Shown here piece after piece: positions 11,750 through 23,533 of a DNA stretch of 64,000 nt; positions within the stretch are counted from its first letter, which is position 1, and the number at the start of each line of letters is the position of its first letter. The translations under genes and the position numbers were made by a program. Source of the stretch: Flabesymbios commensalis (Eukaryota > Annelida > Polychaeta > Terebellida > Flabelligeridae); assembly GCA_964017125.1 (NCBI GenBank), contig OZ024909.1, positions 71,115,427 to 71,179,426 of the forward strand, read 5' to 3'. The notes beneath the pieces were generated by a model. It had not been told where the DNA came from. It worked only from the letters and a program-made list of their open reading frames with translations, and ran no database searches.

Positions 11750-13408
11750 GGGGCCGTATTCTCGTACATTGCTAAGATAAGAACAATTATTTGCTTATTT
11801 AAGATAAGAGGTGGCGTAAATTGCTATTTTCGAAAAAAATTGGAACATCCTTTGCTACTCAAATTTCTTTACTTTGATAGATTTAATATGTATATTTGAT
11901 TTATTTGTATATTTGAATAGTATACCTCGCAGCGCTCCTATGTGACAGCATTGTGTCCAGACCTCGGTCTGCAGCCAGCGTGCGCAGTACTGAGGTGAAG
12001 CGACACAATGCTGTCACAAGCATTTAAGTTGTAATGTGTAGTTTAAATATAGATTTCTTTACGTATATGGCATATTTAAAAACAATATCTACTGATGAAT
12101 AATCTGTTTCACTTTAATTCATTAAATATGACTGACTTGACTAACCTGTTTGAACGCTGTTACTTTCACTTAGCACTTAAACTATTTATTATATATATTT
12201 GAATTATTTGTACATTTGAATAGTATACCTTGCAACACACTTTTTGTGACAGCATTGTGACCAGATCTCGGTCTTCAGCCAGCGTGCGCAGTACTGAGGT
12301 GAAGTGACACAATGCTGTCACAAGCATTTAGGTTGTAATGTGTAGTTTAAATATGGATTTCTTGACGTATATGGCATATTTAAAAACAATAACTATTGAT
12401 GATTAATCTGTTTCACATGAATTCATAAAATATGATTGACTTAATTAACCTATTTGAATGCTGTTACATTCGTTTAGTATTTATAATATTTATTATATAT
12501 AGTTGATTTATTTGTATATTTGAATAGTATACCCTGCAACGCTACTTGTGACAGCATTGTGTCCAGACCTCGGTCTGCAGCCAGCGTGCGCAGTACTGAG
12601 GTGGAGCGGCACAATGCTGTCACAGGCATTTAAGTTGTAATGTGTTATATAGGTATGGAATTAAAATTGTTATACATAGTATATTTATAATATAATTACT
12701 TTAATTACATAGTATATTTATAATATATTTACTTTTATGTATATTTGATTATTTACATTGTATATTTAAACAGTATCCCTTGCAGCACTTTTAATATGTA
12801 TATTTAAACACCATATCTGATTGATTTGTTTGTCTTGTTTTCATTGAATGTTGTTACATTGCAATTTTGTTTGTGCCCCATGCCTTCAATAGGCCAGGGC
12901 TAATAAAAATTTTGTATCCTTTGTATCCTTTGTATCATTTGCAACTGCAACAGCGCCAACATCGTCATCTTACTATGACGTCACAAAGCTAGCCTAGTCT
13001 ATCAGTCTTGTTGGTTCAGATTCTAGGCATATGGCTATGCCCAGACTATGGTGACAGCTTCTCTCGCATGCAAACTTCAATGTCGGATTTCTTATTGAAA
13101 AACATCAATATGTACTGACGGTCTTTTGTATAGTGTTCATATAAGTGTAAGTTTCACATGTGTGTAGTTTTTGGTTGTAAACACGGCTTTTCTGTTTTGT
13201 TTTGGCACAAAATACACTGTGTTGCGTAAAGTTACGGCACCTCTGAAGCTGCCGTAAAGTTACGCAATAATATACTCAATTTCTTATCCTAACTATTTCG
13301 AGAATAGCACTTAAGAAAAATTCTCAAAGTTACGCAACTTATTAGCCTATTTACGCAATTCTTGGACTTACGCAATTCTTATCTCTTTCGAGAATACGGC
13401 CCCAGGTC
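11750..13408. mobile_element. Non-autonomous DNA transposon with an internal hairpin amplified three times
   Basis: The left end AGGGGCCGTATTCTCG followed by AAGATAAGAA matches the inverted right end TTCTTATCTC followed by CGAGAATACGGCCCC. The interior holds three tandem units of ~300 bp (about 11880-12660) and a decayed fourth. Each has a hairpin with arms GTGACAGCATTGTG and CACAATGCTGTCAC around a GC-rich loop. GGGGCC-type ends suggest hAT-like mobilisation, but I could not find a convincing 8-bp target duplication. No transposase ORF is present. Confidence 0.6.
12855..12950 (+). mobile_element. Possible LINE 3' tail
   Basis: GCCCCATGCCTTCAATAGG, then GGGCTAATAAAA, then a short TATCCTTTG tandem (three units) resemble a LINE 3' UTR ending in a short repeat. 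It sits inside the larger element 11750-13408. Confidence 0.35.
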
Positions 13409-13449
13409 CCCCCCCCCCCTATCACGCTTGCGTGCCCATAAAGCAGTTT

Positions 13450-13582
13450 TCACATGTCACCGCTCAGCTGAGCGGCAGAGCGGTGCAGTTGTCAAATAAA
13501 TCCTATGTAATATGATTAGAGCTTTCACATGTGTGTGCTGGCGCTCAGCTGAGCGGCAGAGCGGTGGGCGCTCACCTTTTAA
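13450..13582. repeat. Palindrome-bearing repeat pair (CCGCTCAGCTGAGCGG)
   Basis: Two copies about 80 bp apart (13461 and 13544) share GCTCAGCTGAGCGGCAGAGCG next to CACATGT. A third, inverted copy lies at 18224-18260 (CTCTGCCGCTCAGCTGAGCG). The 16-bp palindrome is the conserved core. Confidence 0.55.
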
Positions 13583-16298
13583 ATAAATTTTAGTTCGCGG
13601 TGAGCCAGGAATCAATGGGTTCCATGAAAATCTTGTTAAGTACATTATATCCGGCGAATATAAAAACGTTGTATGCAAGATGTTATCTTTGTTTTCATTG
13701 TTATCAGGTTACAGCAGGGTATAGCAGGCTTACCAATTATCAACACTTTGCCGTAACCATTATGTGACGTCATAAATTAAATAGTATTATAGAAGGACAG
13801 GTGTCCTGGTTGTGATATCTCTGGGATAATAATTATTGATAGTGTAAGCGCAAAACCACCTATCTATCAGAAAGATGAAGAAAACGCAAAACATTCTATC
13901 TTTTAGATAATAGATGACCCCCTATCTGCAAAATAGGTATTTTTCGTATTTTGCCAATTTTGTGTTATCTGTCAATTTTTTTAACATGTTTAAGGGATGT
14001 AATTATACTATTAATGAATATTAACTTTAAGGCGCATAAGTTAAAAAAAAAACCCTCTGACAGCGCAAAACCACCTAACTGTCAAGCAAAGGATTCTGAA
14101 TTAGTGGGTGAATATTGCTTTACGATGTCAGCACAATCATGATCATATCGCGACAGAAGAAAGCCCGAAGTGGGGACTATACACCCTACTCTTATCGAAT
14201 GACTTGAAGAGTTCTTTATTGTGTACAGTATAGGGCCTACGATAGAGGGCACTACACACTCCAGGCTTTTACACAGTTTGGAGCACGTACTGTACATGGG
14301 CAGGGAAATATATTCCTTCAATATGCTGACAATCGCCGCTGTCTTATCGTTGTTATAAATTTTCAAAGACATATTTTTACAACCGCCATAATGGTGCCTG
14401 AGAAGAATTTGGTCGTTGCATGGAAGCTTTTATATTATATTATATAGTTTTTTACATCATTCCATCAAATATCTGACGATCGCAACATATAATATGTCTA
14501 TAGCATTTGACATTACATAAGCTGCCATTTGACCACAGGTACATAAGCCCGATTCTCACAAAGTGTGTGTTATTATTATAATCTGTTATGTATGTCTGGG
14601 TGTGTCTGTACAACGCGTATGAACAAAATAAATTATTATTCTATAGTGATCTCATCCTGACAGCAGAGCTAGTGTGAACACTACCAGTCAGAATGAGATA
14701 TGTAAAAAATGTAAAAATCAATATTCACATCAGTATAGACCTACTGGATATCAACTTGAACAACTAGGCCACCAACCGGGATATGTCTAGCCAGCATTGG
14801 CCCAATGCAGAGCCAGCGTCGCAGACGGTGAGCTAACATTAAGCCAATGCCCGATCAACGCCTCGAGTTTGCTGGATTACCTTAGAAGACATCCAACTCA
14901 ATTAAACACTGTATAAAAAATAACAGTAATTTACACATCGTTATGTAGCAGATAAGTGGCGAATTAATTATATTTGAGCTTTATGTTACATCATTATATG
15001 TGTCATTGTGTGCAGTGTATAATTACTTATATAACATACATGGATTTAATGAATTAATGGCATTAATGGAATACTATGCGAGCATTGTAAATATTTAATA
15101 GGAATATAATAAATGTGCATAATATATTAGCCGTGTCAGCGCTATCCAAGAAGTCATGGTTAAGTTGATGATTGCCTCACGCTGATTGGTTCAGATAGTC
15201 AGGCAGAATGCTGATATAACCTGGAAAATCATGCAGAAGTTTATATTTTGATTGATTTGTGTTCAGTAGAGGCTAGAGTCATCATTTCCACCGGGAGTAA
15301 TAAATTTCACCCAGTGGCAATTTTTTTATTTGCATATTTTCAAGATGGCCGCCAATCACTATGCTCAAATCTATAAAATGACATATATCTGGATCTACTT
15401 GTTCAAATGTGATTATGTTGGGGTCGATTTCTATCAAATCAAATGCCATAAATACATTTATGACATTTAAAAATTATTTTGAAGTCAAGGTCAAAGGTCA
15501 AGGCCATTTTGTTAGGTCTGATAAGGTTAAAACAGGCTTTAAATGGGGCACGTAGCCGATTTTCACCCAACCAAAACAACATTTGCTTAACCCCTTCAGG
15601 TCTAACATGACGGGTACATCCGTCATGGATTAGTGCGACATATGGACTAGCATGACTGGTATACCTTTATACTTTTAACACACATCCCAACAGCTTTTTG
15701 CAATGTAGCCTGAACATGGTAAATATATGCGGAGACCGACAAAAAGTTTTCATAGTGGGGCAGCTGAGTGTTTTTTCTGGGGAATCTTCAAATTCGGATA
15801 CAAGCACCAGAAATGGCATGAATACTCCCTGGGGGCTACTTTTTGGAAAAAGACGTTAGCCAATCAAAATTTAAATATGGCCGCCATTTTTCAAGATGGC
15901 CGCCATTTTGAGTATCAAAATATACGTTTTTGTATAAAACCACAAATAATTGTCCTATTTGAATGATCTTGGTGTGAAATCATATATTTTTGGTTATGAC
16001 GAATTAGAATTTTTATTTTGCAAGACCGAAAATTCAAGATGGCACCGATTTTTCAAGATGGTTGTCTTTTTAAGCATTACATTATTATATAGTTATTTAC
16101 ATCATTCCATCAAATATCTGACGATCGCAACATATACTATGTCTATAGCATTAACAGACTATTGGGTTTTGCTGTCGTACTTTTCCAAACATAATTTGCA
16201 TGGATTGCGTACCGAACCAACTTCTAATGTGAATAACATGTCTAAGTTTTTGTATGTTTCGAACGTCAGGATCTAACAGGAACTGTTGCGTCAGCCTG
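13583..16298. other. Repeat-rich stretch without a gene
   Basis: Apart from the family E fragment this holds short repeats only. A ~65-bp block near 14450-14512 (TTACATCATTCCATCAAATA, ATCTGACGATCGCAAC) recurs at 16085-16150. ATGGCCGCCA motifs recur at 15343, 15879, 15895 and nearby (CAAGATGGC). The ORF at 14372-14082 (-) has no recognisable domain. Confidence 0.45.
14768..14875. mobile_element. Family E MITE fragment
   Basis: Contains CCAGCGTCGCAGACGGTGAG and flanking CATTGGCCCAATGC and CATTAAGCCAATGC. This family recurs at 26525-26590, 28815-29050, 31486-31840, 36785-37095, 37743-37863, 40497-40633, 46489-46600 and 46884-46993. Complete copies end in CCCAGCAAACACAA-like inverted repeats. 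Confidence 0.55.
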
Positions 16299-16299
16299 C

Positions 16300-16338
16300 T
16301 CCGTCAATATACCTGACGCCGTCAGGTATATTGACGGA
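16300..16338. repeat. Perfect short hairpin
   Basis: The arms TCCGTCAATATACCTGAC and GTCAGGTATATTGACGGA (18 bp) pair perfectly around the 3-base loop GCC. It is isolated from other elements. Confidence 0.8.
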
Positions 16339-16924
16339 ACAAATTGCGAACGTCCGAGTTGTAAATGCTAGCAGGTGAGCGGCAGATCGGCAGAGTCGTC
16401 GGCCGGTGAAGAGCCTAATTAGGAATGGGGTTATATCAGGCATGGGGTGTCAAGTCAGGGTCAGGTATATGCGCAGGGTGGGGTGCGCAGTGGTTGGGGA
16501 GGGGTGGGTGGCAACGGGAAGTACTGTTAGTGTAGCAGTGGTGAATGATTATCATCTAGATTGTTTGTCAACCTGGATATTTAAGCTGAAACAAGTAAAA
16601 CGACAAATCACATAACGTAAAACAAAATAATCAGACCAATAATACCATTCAAGGATGTTAGGCACATTTCAAAATACGCTGAGTATTCTGAAAGCTGTCT
16701 TAGACAATTTGGAAAGAGAACATCACTGAGAAAATATCACCAACACTACAGATACGACACTGGAGGTAAGATAATGCATACTTTAATAATGTTAATTATA
16801 ACTGAAGTGTTTTGCTCATGTTTTAAAATGCCATAGCTATAGCAGTTCCTTTTTTATGACATTCACATGATTCGGGTGGGCCTAATTCATTGACGAGTCA
16901 TGATTATTTAACTCAGCAGGTACA

Positions 16925-17395
16925 TTTCGAATTTCACCACTGTCATGTAATCCCTAATTTATTAACTAATGCTAATTTATTAACCAGGCGCATTCCTAAT
17001 TTTACCACTATCAGGTCAGGCTTAATATATCAATCAGGTGCATTCCTAACTTTACAAGTGTCAAGTCATGCTTAATATATCGATCAGGCGCATTCCTAAT
17101 TTTGACACTGTCAGGTCATGCTTAGAATATCAATGAGGCGCATTCCTAGTTTTACCACTGTCAGGTCATGTTTAATTTATCAACCATGCGCATTCCTAAT
17201 TTTGACACTGCCAAGTCATGATTCAATCAAGTGCATTCCTAATTGATCACTGTCAGGTCATGTTTAATTTATCAACTAGGCGCATTCCTAATTTTGACAC
17301 CAGAGAAACAGTCTCTGTTGACACTGTCAAGTCATGCTTAATTTATCAATCAGATGTGTTCCTCATTTTACCACTGTTAGTTTATGTTTAATTTA
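16925..17395. repeat. ~50-bp minisatellite, about nine copies
   Basis: The unit has the form AGGCGCATTCCTAATTTT, then ACCACTGTCAGGTCATG, then TTAATTTATCAAC. The period is close to 50 bp with substitutions and one ~20-bp insertion near 17303. The ORF crossing its start (16890-17075) is repeat-derived. Confidence 0.8.
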
Positions 17396-18371
17396 TCCTA
17401 ATATTTGTTATTTTATCTCTTGTTATCTATGGCATACATGTAATACTGTTATATTGTTATATAATGATCAGTGAACAAAAGTAATTCGATATTCATATAT
17501 GTCATATTGTTTTCTACTCATATATTGTTCTCATAAGTCTTACCACGATTACTATAATATCGCTTATACTTCCTTGGTGATATGCTCCTGTTCACACTTC
17601 CACACTTGCTGACACGTCACGGTCAATGCGTGGACAGTAGGCTGTCAGCAAGGTGATGCCTAATTTCGCAGGCCTCTGACCAGGCGTTGTCAAGCCACAC
17701 AGTTGACCACATTAGTACAGGTAATGCTAGGCGTACTATCCTTTATGAAGCCAACTTAAAATTGTTATTAATCCTGATATCATTTAAGTTTACATATACA
17801 TAAAAGTCTGTAATTATTATTTTTTTTTTATTTATTTATACCAGTTCTGTATTTTTTAAATCATACAGGATTTCTTATTATTACTGGTTTATAATATGAC
17901 ATCTTTAGTGAGATAGACTCCCCCAAAATAATATCATTTGACACACATTAATGTCTATTTAGTGATATACTGATATGATCATTAATTAGAAAATGCCGAT
18001 CTCCATGAATTGCGTAATTATTATTAATTTGTCATCACTATTATTATTATTAGACTGCACAGTTTAATTACACATACTAAAACCCCTTGATCAGCATATC
18101 TCTAATATACAACATTAATAGATATTTGAGCTTACCGCATCTTCGACAACATAAAAAAATGGAAATATACAATTACATTAATATAAAAAATTCGCTGCAT
18201 GATCATCCGTAGGCGTTACGCACTCTGGCGCTCTGCCGCTCAGCTGAGCGGTGACATGTGCATGCTGCTTAAGGGTGACTGGGAGCCGTCACAGCCACAA
18301 CGAAGTGAATCACGCTGCGTATTATATAATGTCGCAGTAATGCGACATCCGCAGTGTAGCCTAATGTCGCA
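17396..18371. other. No gene seen
   Basis: AT-rich sequence. A palindrome repeat copy lies at 18215-18260. Just before the LINE tail, TGCGACATTA-like words are repeated (18330-18370). Confidence 0.4.
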
Positions 18372-18887
18372 TTTTCTATTTAATTATTTATTTATTTATT
18401 CAAACATATTTACACAGGGTAAAAACATTATTAGCCATTGGCTATTTTGCATATGTGCCCTGTTTTATGACAAGCATTTGCATAAAAAATGAAAACACAT
18501 ATTTAAACAATAATTATCATATGTACAATGGTTACAATAACTAAAATAGAAGGTACATTAGACATTTTAGATCATAATCCGATGATATATGCATTTGCGT
18601 TAATTGAATAGGTTTACAAATGTATATACATGTACATTTATAGCAAAGTGTAAAGAAAAGAAAACACAAATGTCCCCGCACTAAAACTCCAACAAAAACC
18701 TACAAAAATTGGTGAAAGCGATAAGACATGTACAGCCATATCATTATTGCAACCCTAACTATAATTGAGTAAGGGTTTAATTATTAGCCATATATAATTT
18801 AAGGTTATGTTTAAAAGCAGAAAATGTCTTCTTATTTCTAATTTCTAAAGGTAGCTTATTCCAAAGTCTAGACCCATTCACACTTGA

Positions 18888-19136
18888 TGAATGAAATGAA
18901 AATGAAATGAATCGGGCTTTAGGCCATCTTTGTGCACATATAGGCTAAACTGGGCCAGGAGAACCTCCTGAGGATGGTGAGATGATTGAGATGACACTGT
19001 CCTCCAGACACAATATTTGAAATTCGAGCCCTGGTGGTCTGAGGCCGAGCACGCTACCTCTCGGTAACGGAGGCTCCCCACAATACTGACTTTCACACGT
19101 GGATGGCGTGAAAGGCAGCGGTGCTAACCACTACCC
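18888..19136 (-). mobile_element. tRNA-derived SINE inserted in the LINE
   Basis: This is the reverse complement of the SINE at 9291-9578: tail side GAATGAAATGAAAATGAAAT and CGGGCTTTAGGCCA, head side GCAGCGGTGCTAACCACTA. It separates the LINE KYLGVEIE part from the terminal SRLWNKLP part, so it landed after the LINE. Confidence 0.8.
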
Positions 19137-19350
19137 TTTGTTTTAACCTTCTTAAGATATTAAGTTGCGAAGACAATTTCTTACACAATCCATCTATATG
19201 GTTAGACCAGGATAATTCACTATTCTATTTCTACACCAAGATATTTAGCAGACTTAACAAAGGGTAACTTAACACCATTTATAAAAATATCTATGCTGTC
19301 TACTATATATTTTTGTTATATATAATTAATACATTACACTTGTCTATGTT

Positions 19351-20194
19351 TCAAATAACTAATTTTTGTCCAAACGATTTAATAGCTTCATTGACAGCAT
19401 TCTGAAGTAGTTGCTGTATTTTCGTTATAGATTTATCACTAACACCTATCATAGTATCATCAGCAAAAATATTACAGAAGGCATTAGATAGATATGAGGG
19501 GAAATCATTATTAAAAATAGTAAAAAGCAGAGGACCAAGTATAGATCCCTGTGGAACACATTTGTCAATGAGTTTTGTATTAGACATTTTACCATTTATG
19601 GTAACAACTTGAGTTCGTTCATTGAGATAATTTGTAAAGCATTGTAATGCCATTAAGGCCATATTTGCTTAATTTTTTTAAAAGTAATTTGAGATCAATT
19701 GTGTCAAAACATTTAGCAATATCAAACATACAAATACCATTGATTTCATTTTCGTTAATATCGTCAAGCACATTTTTAATCACATTATGCAAAGACGTCT
19801 GGGTTGAATGGAGCTTCATGAAAGCTGACTGGGAATGTGTAATGAAAGAAGGAGACTGTAAATATTGTCTCAATTGAGAGTCAACTAAATGTTCAAATAA
19901 TTTTGGAATATGCCCAATTACAGAAATTGGTCGAAAACTGTTAGGGTCTTGTTTAGAGCCTTTGTTTTTGTAAACTGGAGTAACCCGAGCTTTCTTCCAT
20001 TCATTTAGAATTTCTCCATTAGAAAGTGACATATTAAATAGGATCGTTAGACTGCTACAGATAATCTCACTGCTAAGTTTGAGAATACAAGAATTATAGC
20101 CTAGAATATTAAAATTGGTTTCAGATGGCAATTTGTTTATAAATGCTAGGACATCTTCATGAAGGCTTTTAAATTTAAAGTTATAAATACTCAA
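19351..20194 (-). pseudogene. LINE reverse transcriptase region
   Basis: Two overlapping frames cover the fingers and palm of the RT: VTPVYKNKGSKQDPNSFRPI, FDIAKCFDTID, then VPQGSILGPLLF and the catalytic FADD box (NIFADDTMIG). The frame shift lies near 19630-19660. FADD in place of YADD is typical of CR1-like LINEs. The C-terminal part continues, broken, to about 18785 and is split by a SINE. Confidence 0.85.
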
Positions 20195-20883
20195 GTTATT
20201 TCTCCATATTAGTTCATCATTTTCACTAAATTACTACACTGTTTATTTCCAATGGAAGCAAAGTGGTCATTCCACGCATCTGGTGACAGATCTGATGGAA
20301 CTTTTTCAATTTTTTCCCAAGGATTGGTTTACTGCTCTCAAAACGTCACAGGGTTTATTGGCTGTGATTGTTTTCTTATAATAGAATCGTTTGTTGATAT
20401 GACCAAATTTCTCAGTTTTCATATTCATTCATTTTGTCAGAAGAGCCAAGATGAACAGCCATGCGGTGAGTATAATCACGTTTATATATAAGGGCTAAAA
20501 TTTCGTTGGTCATCCATGGATTTGACCTATCTTTGACTCTAATTTCATTAATTTTGACATGTTTGTTAATCTCTCCAGGCATCAGATGTTGTTTTAGCAT
20601 CAATAACAGCACTATATAGTCCAATATTCATTAAATCGCGAATAAAGTCATTTATATTTATTTCATTGTAATTTTTTTTTGTGAATAATTTTTGAAGGAG
20701 AAGCTTGGCGTTTAAATTTTAGAGTTTTAAATATCAAGTAATGATGACTAAGAGTATATTTCAGTATCCTGTGATCCAAGTGGTTGTGAGGCATCGTGGT
20801 ATATATATGATCAATGCCTGACTGAGATGATTGTGTAACACGAGTAGGCTCAACTATCAATTGTTTGCAACAAAGGAGTGTTT

Positions 20884-22065
20884 CTATAAAGTGAGCTTGA
20901 TTTTCACACAAAAGATGTAGTTAATGTTTAAGTCACCAAGGATAACTATTTCCTTATTCTTTGCTAAAACATTTTCAAAATTATTTAACATGCATTGGTA
21001 ATAGTTATCATCGTCCGCTTTGGGGTTATACACACACAATACATGAAAAGAAGGGGAATATTTATTGTCAATCCTAACCCAGACCACTTCAGCATTATTA
21101 AAATTGGTGAGATCTGAACAATATGTATGAGGTAAAGTCTCCTTTATATATATTAAAACACCCCGACCATGACTCGGTCTATCATTTCTATATACATTAA
21201 AACCAGGTATATTTACAAGTTCATTCGGTATTTTGTCCGATAACCATGTTTCAGATATAACTAGAATGTCAAAACTATTCTGATGTATTAAAATCTTAAT
21301 TTCATCTATTTTTTTCAATAAGCTTCGTATGTTCAAACGTCCAATTTTCACTCCTTTGTTTTGTTTTTGATTATATATTTCAGTCTTGGTGTTGCAGTGT
21401 TTCATTTGTATATTATTTGTGTCACTATTGTCTATTTTGTTATCATCCATGTAAGTTTTTCTACTAGAAGGTTGTTTCACATTTGACAGCATGAGGCCTA
21501 TGTCCTGATTTCCTTTTTCCTCCTGTAGTTTCCAATAGCATTCACATTCGAATTGCCAGCAGTAGTCACATTGGCGGTTATTGGTGTCATGTCTAGTGTT
21601 TTTATGAGTGTTGGTGTCATATCCGTGTTGATCTTTTCTAGGATGATATGCGTTACTTCTGTGCTGGTGCCGATCTCTTTGTATCTGGTGGTCGTCTCTG
21701 TTATGGTTACCTCTGTGATGGTAGGAATCATGTCTGTTATTATGGTTTTGTCGTTCATCTTGCTGGGAATGTTTTAATCCTTTGTATTTTCTCTTTGTCG
21801 GTCTGGTTTGGTTTTCCTCAGAGCGCCTGTAGTTACTGGCATATCTAGTCTGTCTTGGTCTACCTCTTGATCTGTACAGCGACACACATTTCTCAGTTGT
21901 TTCGAGCTTCAGATTTAGTGCTATTTTATTACTGACTTGCAATAGGCAGTCGTTTACAGTCTTGTCGGCCAGCTTGAAGAAATTGTCATTGTTGACAAAT
22001 CTGGAACTATGTGTGTCGCACAGGTTTTTTAAGGCTGTATTGGTCAGTTCAATTTTTCTTTGCAT
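20884..22065 (-). pseudogene. LINE N-terminal and endonuclease region
   Basis: The first in-frame ATG is at 22065; an upstream GTG at 22074 is unlikely to be used. The first ~190 residues are basic and rich in His, Asn and Asp, with a small Cys cluster (CDYCWQFECECYW). The APE fold follows: IGRLNIRSL, DILVISETWL, GRGVLIYIKETL, EIVILGDLNIN. The frame shifts near 20915, and the endonuclease tail (GIDHIYTT) continues in another frame to 20663. Reaction in intact relatives: nicking of target DNA for target-primed reverse transcription. Confidence 0.85.
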
Positions 22066-22346
22066 TAGTGCCACATCCGCAGTGAAAGGGTTAATATGTT
22101 ACAAATGGAGCCTTTCATAGCCGCGGGAACGATATATATAAATAGACAGTGTAGAGACTATTTAACCATTTATTACCACATGTAAGTGAACATTCATTCG
22201 AACAGGGTGCTGTAGTGTCAATTATCAAACCAGTTGACCCATATAATGGCAACGCTATATTTACGCAGGTCAATTCAATGCTCAACCCTCCTTCAAATAT
22301 TCATGTTTATTAAAACTGAAAACTGCTAGTTATACCTGATTAGCAG
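22058..22346. repeat. 289-bp unit, copy 1, adjoining the LINE 5' end
   Basis: Nearly identical and equal in length to 23245-23533 (starts CTTTGCATTAGTGCCACATC, ends CTGATTAGCAG). Its left edge coincides with the beginning of the LINE reading frame. It is either target DNA or a LINE 5' UTR monomer. The first ~17 bases overlap the LINE call. Confidence 0.85.
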
Positions 22347-22366
22347 TTTCAGGGTTAAAAAACTTG

Positions 22367-23244
22367 ATGCCACCTGCACCTACCACAAGCCGGCCTGATG
22401 GCTGCCACCTGCACCTACCACAGGCCGGCCTGATGGCTGCCACCTGCACGTACCACAGGCCGGCCCGATGGCTGCAACCTGCACGTACCACAGGCCGGCC
22501 TGTGGCTGCCACCTGCACGTACCACAGGTCGGCCTGATGGCTGCCACCTGCACGTACCACAGGCCGCCCTGATGGCTGCCACCTGCACGTACCACAGGCC
22601 GGCCTGATGGCTGCCACCTGCACGTACCACAGGCCGGCCTGATGGCTGCCACCTGCACGTACCACAGGCCGGCCTGATGGCTGCCACCTGCACGTACCAC
22701 AGGCCGGCCTGTGGCTGCCACCTGCACGTACCACAGGTCGCCCTGATGGCTATCACCTGAACGTACAACAGGTCGGCCTGATGGCTGCCACCTGCACGTA
22801 CCACAGGCCGCCCTGATGGCTGCCACCTGCACGTACCACAGGCCGGCCTGTGGCTGCCACCTGCACGTACCACAGGCCGCCCTGATGGCCATCACCTGAA
22901 CGTACCACAGGCCGGCCTGATGGCTGCCACTTGCACGTACCACAGGCCGGCCTGATGGCTGCCACCTGAACGTACCACAGGCCGGCCTGATGGCTGCCAC
23001 TTGCACGTACCACAGGCCGCCCTGATGGCTGCCACCTGCACGTACCACAGGCCGGCCCAATGACTGCCACCTGCACGTACCACAGGCTGCCCTGATGGCT
23101 GCCACCTGCACGTAGGCCTACCACAGGCCGGTCTGATGGCTGCCACCTGAATGTACCACAGGTCGCCCTGATGGCTGCCACCTGCACCTACCACAGGCCG
23201 GTCTAATGGCTGCCACCTGCACGTACAACAGGTCGGCCTGATTG
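22367..23244. repeat. 35-bp minisatellite, array 1 (~25 copies)
   Basis: The unit is CTGATGGCTGCCACCTGCAC then GTACCACAGGCCGGC, 35 bp. All three minus-strand frames stay open, because the unit lacks stops and 35 is not a multiple of 3. The resulting long ORFs (WYVQVAAIRPACGTCRWQP-type repeats) are therefore a property of the repeat. Each unit carries an E-box (CACCTG). Confidence 0.95.
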
Positions 23245-23533
23245 CTTTGCATTAGTGCCACATCCGCAGTGAAAGGGTTAATATGTGACAAATAGAGCCT
23301 TTCATAGCCGCGGGAACGATATATATAAATATACAGTGTAGAGACTATTTAACCATTTATTACCACATGTAAGTGGACATTCATTCGAACAGGGTGCTGT
23401 AGTGTCAATTATCAAACCAGTTGACCCATATAATGGCAACGCTATATTTACGCAGGTCAATTCAATGCTCAACCCTCCTTCAAGTATTCATGTTTTTTAA
23501 AACTGAAAACTGCTAGTTATACCTGATTAGCAG
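23245..23533. repeat. 289-bp unit, copy 2, between minisatellite arrays
   Basis: Same sequence as 22058-22346 with few substitutions (for example GTGACAAATAGAG against GTTACAAATGGAG). Here the left edge abuts minisatellite and not the LINE. The two arrays and two units thus form a larger alternating pattern. Confidence 0.9.

Larger units (their letters stand above)
18372..22074 (-). mobile_element. CR1/L2-type LINE, damaged
   Basis: Reading on the minus strand: a basic N-terminal part, an APE-type endonuclease (20884-22065), a linker, a reverse transcriptase with PQGSILGPLLF and FADD motifs (19351-20194), a C-terminal KYLGVEIE motif near 19230, and a terminal SRLWNKLPLEIRN motif near 18870 with stop near 18785. 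A 3' UTR follows, ending in an AATAAATAAATAAATAATTA tail. The motif set and AT-rich short-repeat tail fit the CR1/L2 group. Frames change several times and a SINE interrupts it, so it is dead. The sequence CACTGCGGATGT occurs on both sides (18343-18354 and 22074-22085) and may be a target duplication. Confidence 0.85.

Noticed and set aside
14082-14372. 96-codon ORF as a gene
   Set aside because: No recognisable motif, no splice or poly(A) context, and it overlaps dispersed repeat sequence.
19647-21848. Plus-strand ORFs across the LINE
   Set aside because: Antisense shadows of the LINE endonuclease and reverse transcriptase frames.
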